Shown: positions 47,117 through 57,686, numbered from the stretch's first letter. The stretch: 64,000 nt of DNA from Verrucomicrobiota bacterium (GCA_021733945.1 JAIPJX010000004.1:25058-89057); one strand, 5' to 3'. Made by a program: numbers and translations. The notes: generated by a model from the sequence alone, not told the origin.

Positions 47117-48922
47117 ATGAAGACGATCATCAATATTGCTGCTTACAAATTTGTGCCTCTGGAGGATCTCCGGATGCAACGCACACGCCTGCTGGCTTTA
47201 TGCAAAAGCTGGGAGCTCAAGGGGACGATTCTCCTGAGCGCCGAAGGAATCAACCTGTTTATCGCAGGAGACGAGAAATCGATCGATCTGCTCCTCAGCG
47301 AACTCCGGAGCTGGCCGGGGCTGGAGGATTTGCAGGTCAAAAAGAGTGTCACAGACCGTCAACCGTTCACCCGGATGCTGGTGCGCCTGAAGAAAGAAAT
47401 CATCGCGTTTGGAGTGGACGGGATCAATCCCGCGCAACACACATCGCCCAAACTCTCGCCGCAGACCCTGAAGGAATGGCTGGACACAGGACGACCGGTG
47501 ACCCTGCTTGACACGCGGAACGACTACGAGGTCAAACTCGGCACGTTCAAAAACGCGCTACCGATCGGGATCGACCATTTCAGGGAGTTCCCCGAAGCGG
47601 TCAGCCGCCTTCCGGAGTCCATGAAAGATCAACCGATTGTCATGTTTTGCACCGGAGGGATACGGTGCGAGAAAGCCGGACCGTTCATGGAGCACCGGGG
47701 ATTTAAACACATTTTCCAGCTCGACGGGGGCATTCTCAAGTATTTCGAAGAATGCGGCGGCACTCATTACGAAGGCGACTGCTTCGTCTTTGACCAGCGC
47801 ACCGGCATCGACCCGAGCCTCAACGAAACCGGGTCGACACAGTGTTACGGCTGCCAGACGCCGTTGACCGAGCAGGAGCAGCAGGATCCCCGATATGTTC
47901 CCGGGCAAACCTGCCCCTACTGTTTCAAAACACCGGCCGAACAAACTGCCAGAAACCTCGCCCTCCGCCACGCCGCCATCGAGCAGGCCATCACCCCCCT
48001 CCCGGGGAGCCAGCCCTACGACAATTTCAGGCCGATCAATGTCCCCAACGAGTGCGACGGAAAAACACTTCTGGAGGCCCTGTGCCGTGTGGTTGTGCAT
48101 ATTCCGGCAGAAACCTGGCGCGAGGAGTGTGCAAAGGATCTGGTGCTCACGAGCGATTATACGCCGGCCCGCGCCGATCACACCGTTCGGGCTCGCGAAC
48201 GGTACCTGCACAAATTTCCGAACGTGACCGAACCCGCCGTCAATGGCCGGGTGCAGATCCTTCACGAGGACGAAGCCTTGATCGTGCTGAACAAACCGGC
48301 ACCTCTGCCGATGCACGCCGGAGGCCGGTTCAACCGAAATTCACTGCAATTTATTCTCAACCGGGCCTATCACCCCCACAAACCGCACCCTGCACACAGA
48401 CTCGACGCCAACACCACCGGGTTGGTGCTCCTGACTCGAACACGACACTTCGCCAAACGCCTGCAACCTCAGTTCGCCGCTGGACGGGTCATCAAGCGTT
48501 ACCTTGCCCTCGTGCCTGGTGTCCTGCACGAGACCGAATTCCATTGCAACGCTCCGATCAGCACGACCGCAGGCAGGGCCGGAACGCGCCAGGTGGATTT
48601 TGAGAACGGACAGGAGGCCCGCACCGAATTCCGGGTGCTGGCAAGAACCGCCGCAGGCAACACACTGCTGGAAGCCCGCCCCTTGACCGGACGAACCAAC
48701 CAGATCCGGGTCCATCTCTGGCACAGGGGCTGCCCGATTGTCGGAGACCCGGTCTATCTGCCCGGAGACCAGCTCGGGGATACCCAGACTCTGGACATCA
48801 CGGCACCGCCTCTCTGTCTGCACGCCTGGAAAATCGTATTTGACCACCCGCTGAGCGGCCTGGAAATGGAATTCACCGCGCCTCCGCCGGAGTGGGTTCC
48901 CGAAATAAACTCCCTTTCATAG
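47117..48922 (+). CDS. Fusion: TrhO/UPF0176 rhodanese-type tRNA hydroxylase and RluA-type pseudouridine synthase
   Basis: N-term IINIAAYKFVPLEDL...GTILLSAEGINLFIAG...PIVMFCTGGIRCEKAGPFM...CYGCQTPLTEQEQQDPRYVPGQTCPYC; C-term EALIVLNKPAPLPMHAGG...HPAHRLDANTTGLVLLTRTRHFAKRLQPQF...RPLTGRTNQIRVHLWHRGCPIVGDPVY. Confidence 0.92.
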   Translation: MKTIINIAAYKFVPLEDLRMQRTRLLALCKSWELKGTILLSAEGINLFIAGDEKSIDLLLSELRSWPGLEDLQVKKSVTDRQPFTRMLVRLKKEIIAFGVDGINPAQHTSPKLSPQTLKEWLDTGRPVTLLDTRNDYEVKLGTFKNALPIGIDHFREFPEAVSRLPESMKDQPIVMFCTGGIRCEKAGPFMEHRGFKHIFQLDGGILKYFEECGGTHYEGDCFVFDQRTGIDPSLNETGSTQCYGCQTPLTEQEQQDPRYVPGQTCPYCFKTPAEQTARNLALRHAAIEQAITPLPGSQPYDNFRPINVPNECDGKTLLEALCRVVVHIPAETWREECAKDLVLTSDYTPARADHTVRARERYLHKFPNVTEPAVNGRVQILHEDEALIVLNKPAPLPMHAGGRFNRNSLQFILNRAYHPHKPHPAHRLDANTTGLVLLTRTRHFAKRLQPQFAAGRVIKRYLALVPGVLHETEFHCNAPISTTAGRAGTRQVDFENGQEARTEFRVLARTAAGNTLLEARPLTGRTNQIRVHLWHRGCPIVGDPVYLPGDQLGDTQTLDITAPPLCLHAWKIVFDHPLSGLEMEFTAPPPEWVPEINSLS

Positions 48923-48997
48923 CCCCTTCCGTGGCAGGACGGCGTCGAAACCAGTCCGGATCCACAGCCGGATCCGAGCGAAGAAATCCGAAAACAC

Positions 48998-49026
48998 AAA
49001 AGGCCTGCCATTATTTGGCAGGCTTA
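48998..49026. terminator. Hairpin terminator
   Basis: aagcctgccaaataatggcaggccttttgtgtttt on the minus strand; on the plus strand, gcctgccattatttggcaggc lies just upstream of the cctctttttc tract. Confidence 0.7.
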
Positions 49027-49082
49027 AGCCTCTTTTTCTGCCCGGCACAAGACCGGGATCACACCAAAAATCTCCCGAAAGA

Positions 49083-49391
49083 CTAGGAGATGGGCTCGAA
49101 CAACCTCGCAAGCGAGTTATTCGTGTCCAACGCCGCCTTCAAGGCCCGGTGAAGAATTCCGACCTTCGACAGCGCCTCGCCCTGTTCGGGATCGGTGCGT
49201 CGCGCCACGAATTCTTCCTGTGCCGATTCGACCCGGGCAGCCTGACCGCCAGACTGTTCACCCGGTTTGGAACCCAACAAGGGATTCTGGATGTGATGAG
49301 AAATGCCTGAATTAGCCGCTGTAACTGAATTCATTGAATCTAGGTATGCCCCAGTCCCTTCCTGGAAGCAAGTATTTTCGAAATAAAACAA
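49083..49391 (-). CDS. Small hypothetical protein (start uncertain)
   Basis: MNSVTAANSGISHHIQNPLLGSKPG...; followed by a terminator-like hairpin. Confidence 0.4.
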   Translation of the reverse strand: MFYFENTCFQEGTGAYLDSMNSVTAANSGISHHIQNPLLGSKPGEQSGGQAARVESAQEEFVARRTDPEQGEALSKVGILHRALKAALDTNNSLARLFEPIS

Positions 49392-49440
49392 TCCTCTTTA
49401 TTTCCAGTTTTCTTCCTGTACGTTCGCCACTCAAATTGAA

Positions 49441-50652
49441 ATGAATAGACCTTCCCTGCTGGTCATCATCCTAAGCGTGTTTATCGATCTGATCGGGTTC
49501 GGCATTGTCATGCCGCTCCTCCCGATCTACGGCAAGACGTTCGGGGCAAATGGCTTTGAAATCGGCCTCATCATCGCCTCCTTCTCGGCGATGCAGTTTC
49601 TGTTTGCACCGGCCTGGGGACGGTTGTCGGACCGCATCGGGCGGCGTCCAGTCATCCTGATCAGCAATGCGGGGTCCACCCTCTCCTATGCCGCATTTGC
49701 GATGGCCTCGACATACAGCGGGTCCACCGGATTCTGGCTCCTGCTTGCCTCCCGAATTTTCGCGGGAATCTGCGGGGCGAACATTTCGGTGGCCAGTGCG
49801 TTCATCGCGGATATCTCGCCCCCCGAGAAACGGACGCAACGAATGGGGTTGATCGGCATGGCGTTCGGGCTTGGATTCGTCTTTGGGCCAGCACTGGGGG
49901 CTTTCAGCTACAAGATGTTTGGACTGGCCGGACCGGGTTGGGTGGCGGCCAGCTTCTGCGGGTTCAATTTCCTGTTCGGCTTGATCGCCCTCGTGGAAAG
50001 CCGGAAACCGACGGGAGAAACGGCGCGTCCGAGACCAACCTTGTCGCAATGGGCCTACACCCTCCGGCAACCCACCGTCGGCTTCGTGGTCGTCATCTAT
50101 TTCCTGGGAACGTTCTGTTTCGCCTGTTTCGAGAGCACGTTCAGCCTGCTGGTGGAGGAGGTCTTTCATTACACACCGGATCACGCCGGTTATCTTTTCG
50201 CCTATTGCGGCGTCCTGGCCGCCTTCATCCAGGCGGGACCGATCCGCCGCCTGAACAAACTGCTTGGTGAACGTCGGCTCATCACTTCGAGTCTGATCAT
50301 CGTTGCGGCCAGCTTCCTTTTCATCGCGCTTTCCGCGAGTCTTGCCACTCTCATGCTGAGCGTCGGGCTCCTCGCGATCGGCTGGGGAATGAACCGCCCC
50401 CCCGCCCTGGGTCTGATTTCGCTGAGCGCCTCGGCGGACGAGCAGGGTGCCACCATGGGAGTTGCCCAGGGTGCCGCCAGTCTGGCCCGCATTCTGGGTC
50501 CGATGTTCGCCAGCCCTCTTTATGCGGGGCATCATGAGCTCCCCTATTTTGTCTGCGCCGGAATTTCGCTTCTCGCCGGCCTCGCCGCCTTTGTCTATCT
50601 CTGCCGCCCCAGTCCGGCAGTAACGACATCGGACCTGGAAAGCGCGGGCTGA
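49441..50652 (+). CDS. MFS transporter, TCR/Tet-type
   Basis: VFIDLIGFGIVMPLLPIYGKTFGANGFEIGLIIASFSAMQFLFAPAWGRLSDRIGRRPVILISNAGS. Confidence 0.92.
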   Translation: MNRPSLLVIILSVFIDLIGFGIVMPLLPIYGKTFGANGFEIGLIIASFSAMQFLFAPAWGRLSDRIGRRPVILISNAGSTLSYAAFAMASTYSGSTGFWLLLASRIFAGICGANISVASAFIADISPPEKRTQRMGLIGMAFGLGFVFGPALGAFSYKMFGLAGPGWVAASFCGFNFLFGLIALVESRKPTGETARPRPTLSQWAYTLRQPTVGFVVVIYFLGTFCFACFESTFSLLVEEVFHYTPDHAGYLFAYCGVLAAFIQAGPIRRLNKLLGERRLITSSLIIVAASFLFIALSASLATLMLSVGLLAIGWGMNRPPALGLISLSASADEQGATMGVAQGAASLARILGPMFASPLYAGHHELPYFVCAGISLLAGLAAFVYLCRPSPAVTTSDLESAG

Positions 50653-50900
50653 GTTCGGACAGGCACTCCAACCACCTTCCAACGCTCTCCGCAAGTTCGT
50701 CGACCACGACGCGGGCGGAACGATAAGGCCCAGGAATTCGTTTCCTCCAACCCAGGAATCCGGCCCAGCGGCCTGCCGGGAGGCGCGCTTTTCGGCGTTC
50801 TCCCGCCCAGAATAAAAAGTGTTTTCTCGTCTTCAATAAGCGACTATCTTCACCCGGTTATCGATCAAATCACGAACGAGACGCACAGAAAGGCAGATTC

Positions 50901-53900
50901 ATGGCGAAGCCGAATGAGACTTTGGAACAGACTCCATCACAGGGAACCGGGGGGCAGCACGGTGGCCGTCCCAAATACCCCGGAATACCCGTTACCTGCA
51001 ACGGCAATCAGCTCGTCGCGCAGCACGTCGAAACCCGGGTGACGGACGGAGGGGTCTTCTACCCGATCACCCCGTCCACCGAAGGTGGAGAGATCTACCA
51101 GCAATCCTTCGCCCATGGAGAACTGAACGTTTTCGGCCAAGCCAAGATCGCGATCGAGTGCGAAGGGGAACATGCGGCCCAGGGCGGAGCCACGGCGTTT
51201 TCGGTGACTGGCCGACGCACGGTGAATTTCACCTCCGGACAGGGCCTGGCCTATGCCATGGAGCAGTATTACCATGCACCCGGCAAACTCTCGACGATGG
51301 TTCTCGAAGTCGGCGCGCGGGCCCTGACCAAACACGCCCTGAATGTACACTGCGGCCACGACGATTTTTACGGAGCGCTGGATGCCGGATGGACCATGCT
51401 CGTCGCCAAGGACGCCCAGCAGGCGGCCGATCAGGCAATTATTCTACGGAAGGTCTGCGAGTTATCCCTGAACCCGGGCATGAATATCCAGGACGGCATG
51501 CTCACCACCCATTCCGAGCGAACCTATCTGGTCCCGGAAGCGGAACTCCTGCGCGAGTTTCTGGGTGCCCCGGATGATCTGATCGACTGCCCGACCATCG
51601 CTCAACGCGGGCTCTTCGGCACCAAACGTCGCCGCGTTCCGGAAATGATGGACCTGAAGAATCCTATTCTTCTGGGTCCGGTCCAGAATCAGGAGCACCA
51701 CATGAACGGGGTGGTGGCACGCCGAAATAATTTCAACGAACCCATTCTGGGTTTTCTCGAAGCCGCATACGCCGAATTCGCCCAGCTCACAGGCCGGAAC
51801 TACGGCTTCTTGTCCAAATACCGATCCGAAGATGCCGAGACCGTATTCGTTTCTCTCGGATGCGCTGCAGAAAACATCGACGCGGCTGCCGACTATCTTC
51901 GCGATCAACGCAACGCCAAGGTCGGGTCGATCCACGTCAATGTCATCCGTCCGTTTCCCGAAGCAGCCATCATCGAGGCACTCCGGGGCAAACGCAACGT
52001 CATCATCCTGGAGCGAACGGACGAAGGCATGGCGGGAGACAATCCGCTGGCGCGCGACATTCGCACCGCCCTGGGCAAAGCCCTCGAATCGCACCGGCAC
52101 GGCGGTTCCCTGCCGGCCCTGAGTCCCGACGAAATGCCCCGGCTGTTCCGCGGTGCGTATGGGATCGGTTCCAGGGATTTCCGTCCCGAACACACCCTGG
52201 GCGCGTATGAGTACGCCACAGGCCAGACCAGGCGCCAGGACGGAAAAAGCGAGGCCGACGGTGAGACTTATTTCGTGCTCGGTGTGGACCATCCCTACGC
52301 CGTCATCTCCAAGGATCGTCCCTCGCTCCTTCCGGAAAAGGCAATCGCTGTCCGGTTTCATTCCATCGGCGGTTGGGGAATGATCACCACCGGAAAGAAC
52401 CTCGGCTCCATCATCGGCGAATTCGGCCAGGTCCTGGCGGAACTGGATCCTGCCAATGCCGAAGACAGCAACCCGCCTCCCAAGCTGTACGTGATGGCCA
52501 ACCCGAAATACGGTTCGGAGAAGAAGGGTGCCCCCACCAATTATTACCTCGTCGTCGCGCCCGAGCGGCTCCGTGTGAATTGCGAGCTCAATCACGTGGA
52601 CGTGGTGCTGTGCTGCGATCCCAAGGCGTTCACCCACACCAATCCCCTGGAAGGACTCAAGAAGGGCGGCTGTTTGGTCTGGGAATCCAGCGAATCCCCC
52701 GAGACCGCCTGGCAACGCATCCCGGCCCAGCACCGGAAAATCGCACGCGATAACAACATCCGGATCTACATCCTGCCCGGTTTCGATGTCGCCAGAAAAG
52801 CAACGGACCGCGGCGATCTGCAGCTGCGCATGCAGGGAAACTCCTTCCTTGGCGCTTTCTTCAGAGTCTCTCCGTTCTTGAAGGACAACGGGATCTCGGA
52901 GGAAACCTTTCACAGCACGGTCAAAAAACAGTATCAGAAGAAATTCGGCCGGTTCGGCGAAGCGGTGGTGGCCTCGAACATGACGGTCATGACCGAGGGC
53001 TATTCGCGCGTGCAGGAGATTCAATACGGGGAGCTCGACGCGGCGGATCGGTCCTCAATGCGCAACCAGCCGGTCAAACCGGTTTCGATGGAATCCATGA
53101 TTCCGACAGCCGGATGCGGCACGGGCCTTGCCAACGGAATCCCGTTCCCGGAGGCACAGACCCCCAGGGCGCTGCTGCAGACCACTGCGAAGTTCGACAG
53201 CGAATACCGTTGCGGTCTGGGTTATCATCAGCCATCCAGTGCGCTGGCTTCCGTTGGGGTCATGGCAGCCGGCTCCGGGGCCACCCAGTCCAAATATGTC
53301 GCACGACGGGAAACCCCCGTCTACATCGCCGAAAACTGCACCCAGTGCATGGAATGCATCACGGCGTGCCCGGACACCGCCCTGCCCAACACCGCCCAGG
53401 ACATTTCAACCGTGCTCACCACGGCGGCACGCAGCTATGTCACCGACCCGCAGGAACGACAGAAACTGCTCAACGAACTCAAAGGCGTCGAGGACCGGGC
53501 GCGCGCCCGAATGGTGGCAGCGATTGAGAAGAAGGAAAAGACTCCCTTCCAGGACATCATCCGGGAGGAAATCTCGCTCCTGACGCAGGTCGCTGAATCC
53601 GCCCGCAACGAGTTCACGGCAATCATCGACAAGCTCCCGATGGCCTACAACAGCGTGCCGGCGATCTTCCGGAGCATCGAAAAGAAATCTCCCGGTCAGG
53701 GAGGTCTGTTCTCGATCTTCGTATCCGACCTCTGCAAAGGCTGCGGCGAATGCGTGGAGGTCTGCGGCGACCACGATGCCCTCCGGATGACGGTTGAGAC
53801 AGAGGATCTGAACGCCAGCCTCGCGACGGCGCAGATCTTTTCCCGGTTGCTTCCGGACACGAAACAAAAATTCCTGGGTCTGTACAACGACGACACCCCC

Positions 53901-55640
53901 CAGACCTCGCGGGAAGCGGCCCTGCGCAACCATCTGATGGTGCGACGAAACTACGAAGCCCTGGTGTCGGGAGACGGTGCCTGCGCCGGCTGCGGCGAAA
54001 AGAGCGTGCTCCGCGCCTGCGCCTCCGTGACCGAGGCCTACATGCGCCCGCTCTACCATGCGAAAGCCGAACGACTCCGCACCAAGGCGGACAAAGTGGA
54101 ATCCCAAGGCATCGCCCGGCTGGCAGCCCTGCGTGCCAGGGACGAAACCCAATACAATCTGTTCCGCCGGACGATCGCACACGTGATTCTCGGACTGGGC
54201 GGTGAGACCGAAGAAGACACCACCCTCCGGATCGCTGCGCATGGTCCGGTCAGCGACGAGGAATTGATCGGGGCACTATGCGCCGTGCTCAGACAGGACG
54301 CCTTCAATCACCGCGATCTTCAGGCGATCGACGGCCGCATGGCCAATGGCATGTCGGTCATGTTCATGGGGGCCAGCACCGGGTGCAACACCGTTTACGG
54401 CTCGACTCCACCGTCCAATCCGCATCCGTATCCCTGGATGAACTCCCTGTTCCAGGACGGTTCCACGGTCGGATGGCTCCTGGGCGAATCGCTCATCATG
54501 CAGCACGCACGCCGATCCGTCGTACCAGAACGCCTGACCGACGCACTCCTCACGGCCGAGGAAGCGATCATCTCGCAGGCGGATTATTTCCGGTTCACCC
54601 ACTTTGACGACGCACTCATGAGCGACCAGGAAATCCGCGAACTGCCCAAGACCTGGGTCATCGGCGGCGACGGCGCTCTGGGGGACATCGGTTTCCAGAA
54701 CGTATCGAAGGTCGTTCTCCAGAACCGGCCGAACGTCAAGATCCTCATGCTGGACACCCAGGTGTATTCGAACACCGGGGGCCAGAACTCCGATTCCTCC
54801 ACCATGCTCGGCGGCTACGACATGAACCAGTTCGGCGTGGTGTCCCAGGGCAAGCTGATCGAAAAGAAAAGCGTGGCCGAGACCTTTACCTCGGGACATG
54901 GATCCCCCTTTGTCGCCCAGGTCAGCATGGCCAATGCAGCCCGGATGTACAAGGCGATGCTCGACGGGCTCGAATACCGCGGCACCGCGTTCTTCCAGTG
55001 CTACACCACCTGCCAACCCGAACACGGTGTGGCCGATGACATGTCTGCCGAACAGGCCAAACTCATCCGCGACTCCCGGGGCATGCCCGAGTTTGTGTTT
55101 AACCCCACCTTCGGGGAAACCATCCAGGAAGGCTTCGACCTCAAGGGCAACCCCACCCCCAATCGCGATTGGTGGGAAACCAAATACAAGAGCTCCGGCG
55201 AAAAATACAACTTCACGGTCGCTCACTGGGCCCTGACTGAAGGCCGCTTCCGGAAACACATCAAATCCATCAAGGAAGACAAGGTGGCCGGCATGATTCA
55301 CCTGGACGACGCACTGCTGTCCATCACTCAGGACGACGTGGTGCAGCGCCGGTTTTTCGACCCGGCTCACCGGTCGTTTATGCCCGACTTCGGCGTTTAC
55401 TTTAAAGCCGAAGTGGACGGTGTGTTGCGGCATTATTCGGTCTCACGCCAGATGGTTCTGTTCGCAGTCGAACGTCGCAAAGCCTGGCGCATGCTCCAGA
55501 GCCGGGCCGGGGTGGTCAACAAGGACTATCTGGCCCAGCGCGCGCTTCTGAAAAAGGTCGATGCAGGAGAAATCCCGCTGTCCGACCTCAAGACCCGCGG
55601 ACGCGAACTCATCGAGGCGGAAATCGCAGCGCTCGCTTAA
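50901..55640 (+). CDS. nifJ: Pyruvate:ferredoxin (flavodoxin) oxidoreductase, single-chain, extended (1579 aa)
   Basis: DGGVFYPITPSTEGGE; CTQCMECITACPDTALP and CKGCGECVEVCGDHDAL clusters; GDGACAGCGEKSV; WVIGGDGALGDIGFQNVSKVV...VYSNTGGQNSDSS TPP-binding. Confidence 0.93.
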   Translation: MAKPNETLEQTPSQGTGGQHGGRPKYPGIPVTCNGNQLVAQHVETRVTDGGVFYPITPSTEGGEIYQQSFAHGELNVFGQAKIAIECEGEHAAQGGATAFSVTGRRTVNFTSGQGLAYAMEQYYHAPGKLSTMVLEVGARALTKHALNVHCGHDDFYGALDAGWTMLVAKDAQQAADQAIILRKVCELSLNPGMNIQDGMLTTHSERTYLVPEAELLREFLGAPDDLIDCPTIAQRGLFGTKRRRVPEMMDLKNPILLGPVQNQEHHMNGVVARRNNFNEPILGFLEAAYAEFAQLTGRNYGFLSKYRSEDAETVFVSLGCAAENIDAAADYLRDQRNAKVGSIHVNVIRPFPEAAIIEALRGKRNVIILERTDEGMAGDNPLARDIRTALGKALESHRHGGSLPALSPDEMPRLFRGAYGIGSRDFRPEHTLGAYEYATGQTRRQDGKSEADGETYFVLGVDHPYAVISKDRPSLLPEKAIAVRFHSIGGWGMITTGKNLGSIIGEFGQVLAELDPANAEDSNPPPKLYVMANPKYGSEKKGAPTNYYLVVAPERLRVNCELNHVDVVLCCDPKAFTHTNPLEGLKKGGCLVWESSESPETAWQRIPAQHRKIARDNNIRIYILPGFDVARKATDRGDLQLRMQGNSFLGAFFRVSPFLKDNGISEETFHSTVKKQYQKKFGRFGEAVVASNMTVMTEGYSRVQEIQYGELDAADRSSMRNQPVKPVSMESMIPTAGCGTGLANGIPFPEAQTPRALLQTTAKFDSEYRCGLGYHQPSSALASVGVMAAGSGATQSKYVARRETPVYIAENCTQCMECITACPDTALPNTAQDISTVLTTAARSYVTDPQERQKLLNELKGVEDRARARMVAAIEKKEKTPFQDIIREEISLLTQVAESARNEFTAIIDKLPMAYNSVPAIFRSIEKKSPGQGGLFSIFVSDLCKGCGECVEVCGDHDALRMTVETEDLNASLATAQIFSRLLPDTKQKFLGLYNDDTPQTSREAALRNHLMVRRNYEALVSGDGACAGCGEKSVLRACASVTEAYMRPLYHAKAERLRTKADKVESQGIARLAALRARDETQYNLFRRTIAHVILGLGGETEEDTTLRIAAHGPVSDEELIGALCAVLRQDAFNHRDLQAIDGRMANGMSVMFMGASTGCNTVYGSTPPSNPHPYPWMNSLFQDGSTVGWLLGESLIMQHARRSVVPERLTDALLTAEEAIISQADYFRFTHFDDALMSDQEIRELPKTWVIGGDGALGDIGFQNVSKVVLQNRPNVKILMLDTQVYSNTGGQNSDSSTMLGGYDMNQFGVVSQGKLIEKKSVAETFTSGHGSPFVAQVSMANAARMYKAMLDGLEYRGTAFFQCYTTCQPEHGVADDMSAEQAKLIRDSRGMPEFVFNPTFGETIQEGFDLKGNPTPNRDWWETKYKSSGEKYNFTVAHWALTEGRFRKHIKSIKEDKVAGMIHLDDALLSITQDDVVQRRFFDPAHRSFMPDFGVYFKAEVDGVLRHYSVSRQMVLFAVERRKAWRMLQSRAGVVNKDYLAQRALLKKVDAGEIPLSDLKTRGRELIEAEIAALA

Positions 55641-55650
55641 AATCAGGAAA

Positions 55651-55682
55651 CCGCTGCATGCCCACAATCGGTCATGCAGCGG
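55651..55682. other. Short perfect hairpin after nifJ, no T-run
   Basis: CCGCTGCATG-cccacaatcggt-CATGCAGCGG. Confidence 0.55.
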
Positions 55683-55749
55683 ATGACTCCACAGTGCAGC
55701 AACGCGAAATCACACGGGCCGTCCACATGGACTCAGAGTGAATCAGACT

Positions 55750-57627
55750 ATGGAAAACTCGAACCCTCCTGTGATCTGGCTCGCGTATGTCTCCTATCCG
55801 GTGACAACCGCGGCCTACTACGAGCGGGCCCTGCGCCGCACCTGCCGGGTCGTGACCATGGGCCCCAGGATCAGTCCCGAAATCATGAAGGACTGGAAAC
55901 TCGAGGCCATGCGCGTGCCCGTGACCGATCACGACCTCCCGCTCGAAGTCGTTCCCGATATGGGGGAGGTCTCCGCAATGGCCCGGGAACGGTTCCCGGA
56001 ACCCGATCTGTACATCTGGATCGAATCGGTGCACGGCTATTTCCCAAAAAATCTGGAGTCGATCCGCTGCCCCAAAGCCTGCATTTTGATCGATTCGCAT
56101 CTGAGCCTGGGTTGGCACCTGGAATGGGCCCGGAATTTCGATCATGTGTTTATTGCCCAGCGGGAGTATCTGGATGAATTCCGCACGAATGGCTGCAAGA
56201 ACGTGCACTGGCTTCCCCTGGGTTGCGACACCGAGATCCACTCCAAAAGATCGCCCCGCAAAATATACGATGTCGGTTTCGTCGGAAGCATCTTCGAAAA
56301 AACTCGCCGCACCGGACTTCTCACGCGCATCGCAAAAAAGCGGTACCACATGTACACCGAACGATGCTTCTGGACCGACATGGCCCAGGTGATTTCCGAA
56401 TCCCGGATCGGCTTCAACAACGCCATCCGAAACGATCTGAACATGCGTGTGTTCGAGGTCCTTTCCATCGGGACTTTCCTGTTGACCGATCGCCCGCCCA
56501 ACTGCGGCCAGGACGAACTCTTCACCCCGGGCGAGGATCTCGGGATTTACGAGGATTCCAACCTGACCGATCGGGTCCGGCACCACCTGATCCATGAGGA
56601 GCACCGGGAGCATATCGCCCGGCGCGGCCAACAACTGGCCCACAACGCCCACACCTACGCCCATCGCGCCGCAGAAGTCCTCCAGGTTTGCCTGCACGGC
56701 AGGAAGCACACCCCAACGGCCGGAGAATGGCGGGAACGGTCGCTGGTCGGAATGGAGCCAACGGGCAAATGGCACCCCACCAAGCCCTCCCGCCCGAAGG
56801 GGCGCTCGTTCATCATCCCGGTGATTGACGGCTCGGAAAAGGGGAGACGCGAATTCGGAAGCCTCCTGGACGACCTCAAATCGATCGACGGCGAGGTCAT
56901 CGTTGTTTTCAATTCTCCCGAAGCCGCACAGGCGTTTCGGGACCATCCTCGAATCGACATCTCCGCCAGCCTGAACGTCAACTGCGGCGTGGCCCGAGCG
57001 TGGAACATCGGAGTTCACCTCGCCTCGCAACCGACGCTCTTTATTCTCAACGCGGATCTGCGCATCCGTCTCGCTGGAGTGGAGGCTCTCGAACGTGGCC
57101 TCTGGGAACTGCCTGCGGCCGCAGTCGTGGGGCCTGAAGGCTCCTTCTTCGCGGTCCACCCCTATGAGGACATCATCTGGTTCAACCGCAACAACCAACC
57201 GTCCACTCCGCTGCCTGTGGATGCGGTATCGGGTTTCTTTTTCGCCGTGAAACGGGATCTCTTCCTGCGACGCGTGCTTCAGTTCGAAGATCAGTTCACC
57301 CCGTGCTTCACGGAAGAATGGGACCTGGGGCTTCAAGCCAAACAGGCCGGCTACTCCTGCTACGTGATTCCCATCACGGACTACCGGCACGAATGGGGAA
57401 TTTCAGCTCAGCCCAATCGCGTCATCCAATATCTCAAGGGAGAAAAAGCAGGCGCTCAGGAAATCCTCTCCAGGAACCGGATCCATTTCTGGAAAAAATG
57501 GCTGGCCTTGGGCGGCGAACTCGACCTTCCTCCGTCCGAGCCGAATGCCCCCACGCCCCCTCCCCCTGGCCCGGCAACGCTCCTGCAAAGCAGGATCGTC
57601 GATATCCCGGGATCCCGACGCATCTGA
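55750..57627 (+). CDS. Two-domain glycosyltransferase: CgeB-like GT plus GT2-like domain
   Basis: VFIAQREYLDEFRTNGCKNVHWLPLGCDTEIHSK...VGFVGSIFEKTRRTGLL...NMRVFEVLSIGTFLLTD; then NCGVARAWNIGVHLASQPTLFILNADLRI. Confidence 0.8.
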   Translation: MENSNPPVIWLAYVSYPVTTAAYYERALRRTCRVVTMGPRISPEIMKDWKLEAMRVPVTDHDLPLEVVPDMGEVSAMARERFPEPDLYIWIESVHGYFPKNLESIRCPKACILIDSHLSLGWHLEWARNFDHVFIAQREYLDEFRTNGCKNVHWLPLGCDTEIHSKRSPRKIYDVGFVGSIFEKTRRTGLLTRIAKKRYHMYTERCFWTDMAQVISESRIGFNNAIRNDLNMRVFEVLSIGTFLLTDRPPNCGQDELFTPGEDLGIYEDSNLTDRVRHHLIHEEHREHIARRGQQLAHNAHTYAHRAAEVLQVCLHGRKHTPTAGEWRERSLVGMEPTGKWHPTKPSRPKGRSFIIPVIDGSEKGRREFGSLLDDLKSIDGEVIVVFNSPEAAQAFRDHPRIDISASLNVNCGVARAWNIGVHLASQPTLFILNADLRIRLAGVEALERGLWELPAAAVVGPEGSFFAVHPYEDIIWFNRNNQPSTPLPVDAVSGFFFAVKRDLFLRRVLQFEDQFTPCFTEEWDLGLQAKQAGYSCYVIPITDYRHEWGISAQPNRVIQYLKGEKAGAQEILSRNRIHFWKKWLALGGELDLPPSEPNAPTPPPPGPATLLQSRIVDIPGSRRI

Positions 57628-57686
57628 ACCCGGGACGCAAGCAGGCGCGGGCATGGAGTTTTCGGCGGCGAAACAATCCTCACCGC

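Noticed and set aside
49471-50694. 407-aa minus-strand ORF antisense to the MFS gene
   Set aside because: Charged shadow ORF opposite a well-supported MFS transporter
51462-55433. Long minus-strand ORFs opposite nifJ (520 and 385 aa)
   Set aside because: Antisense shadows of a strongly conserved enzyme
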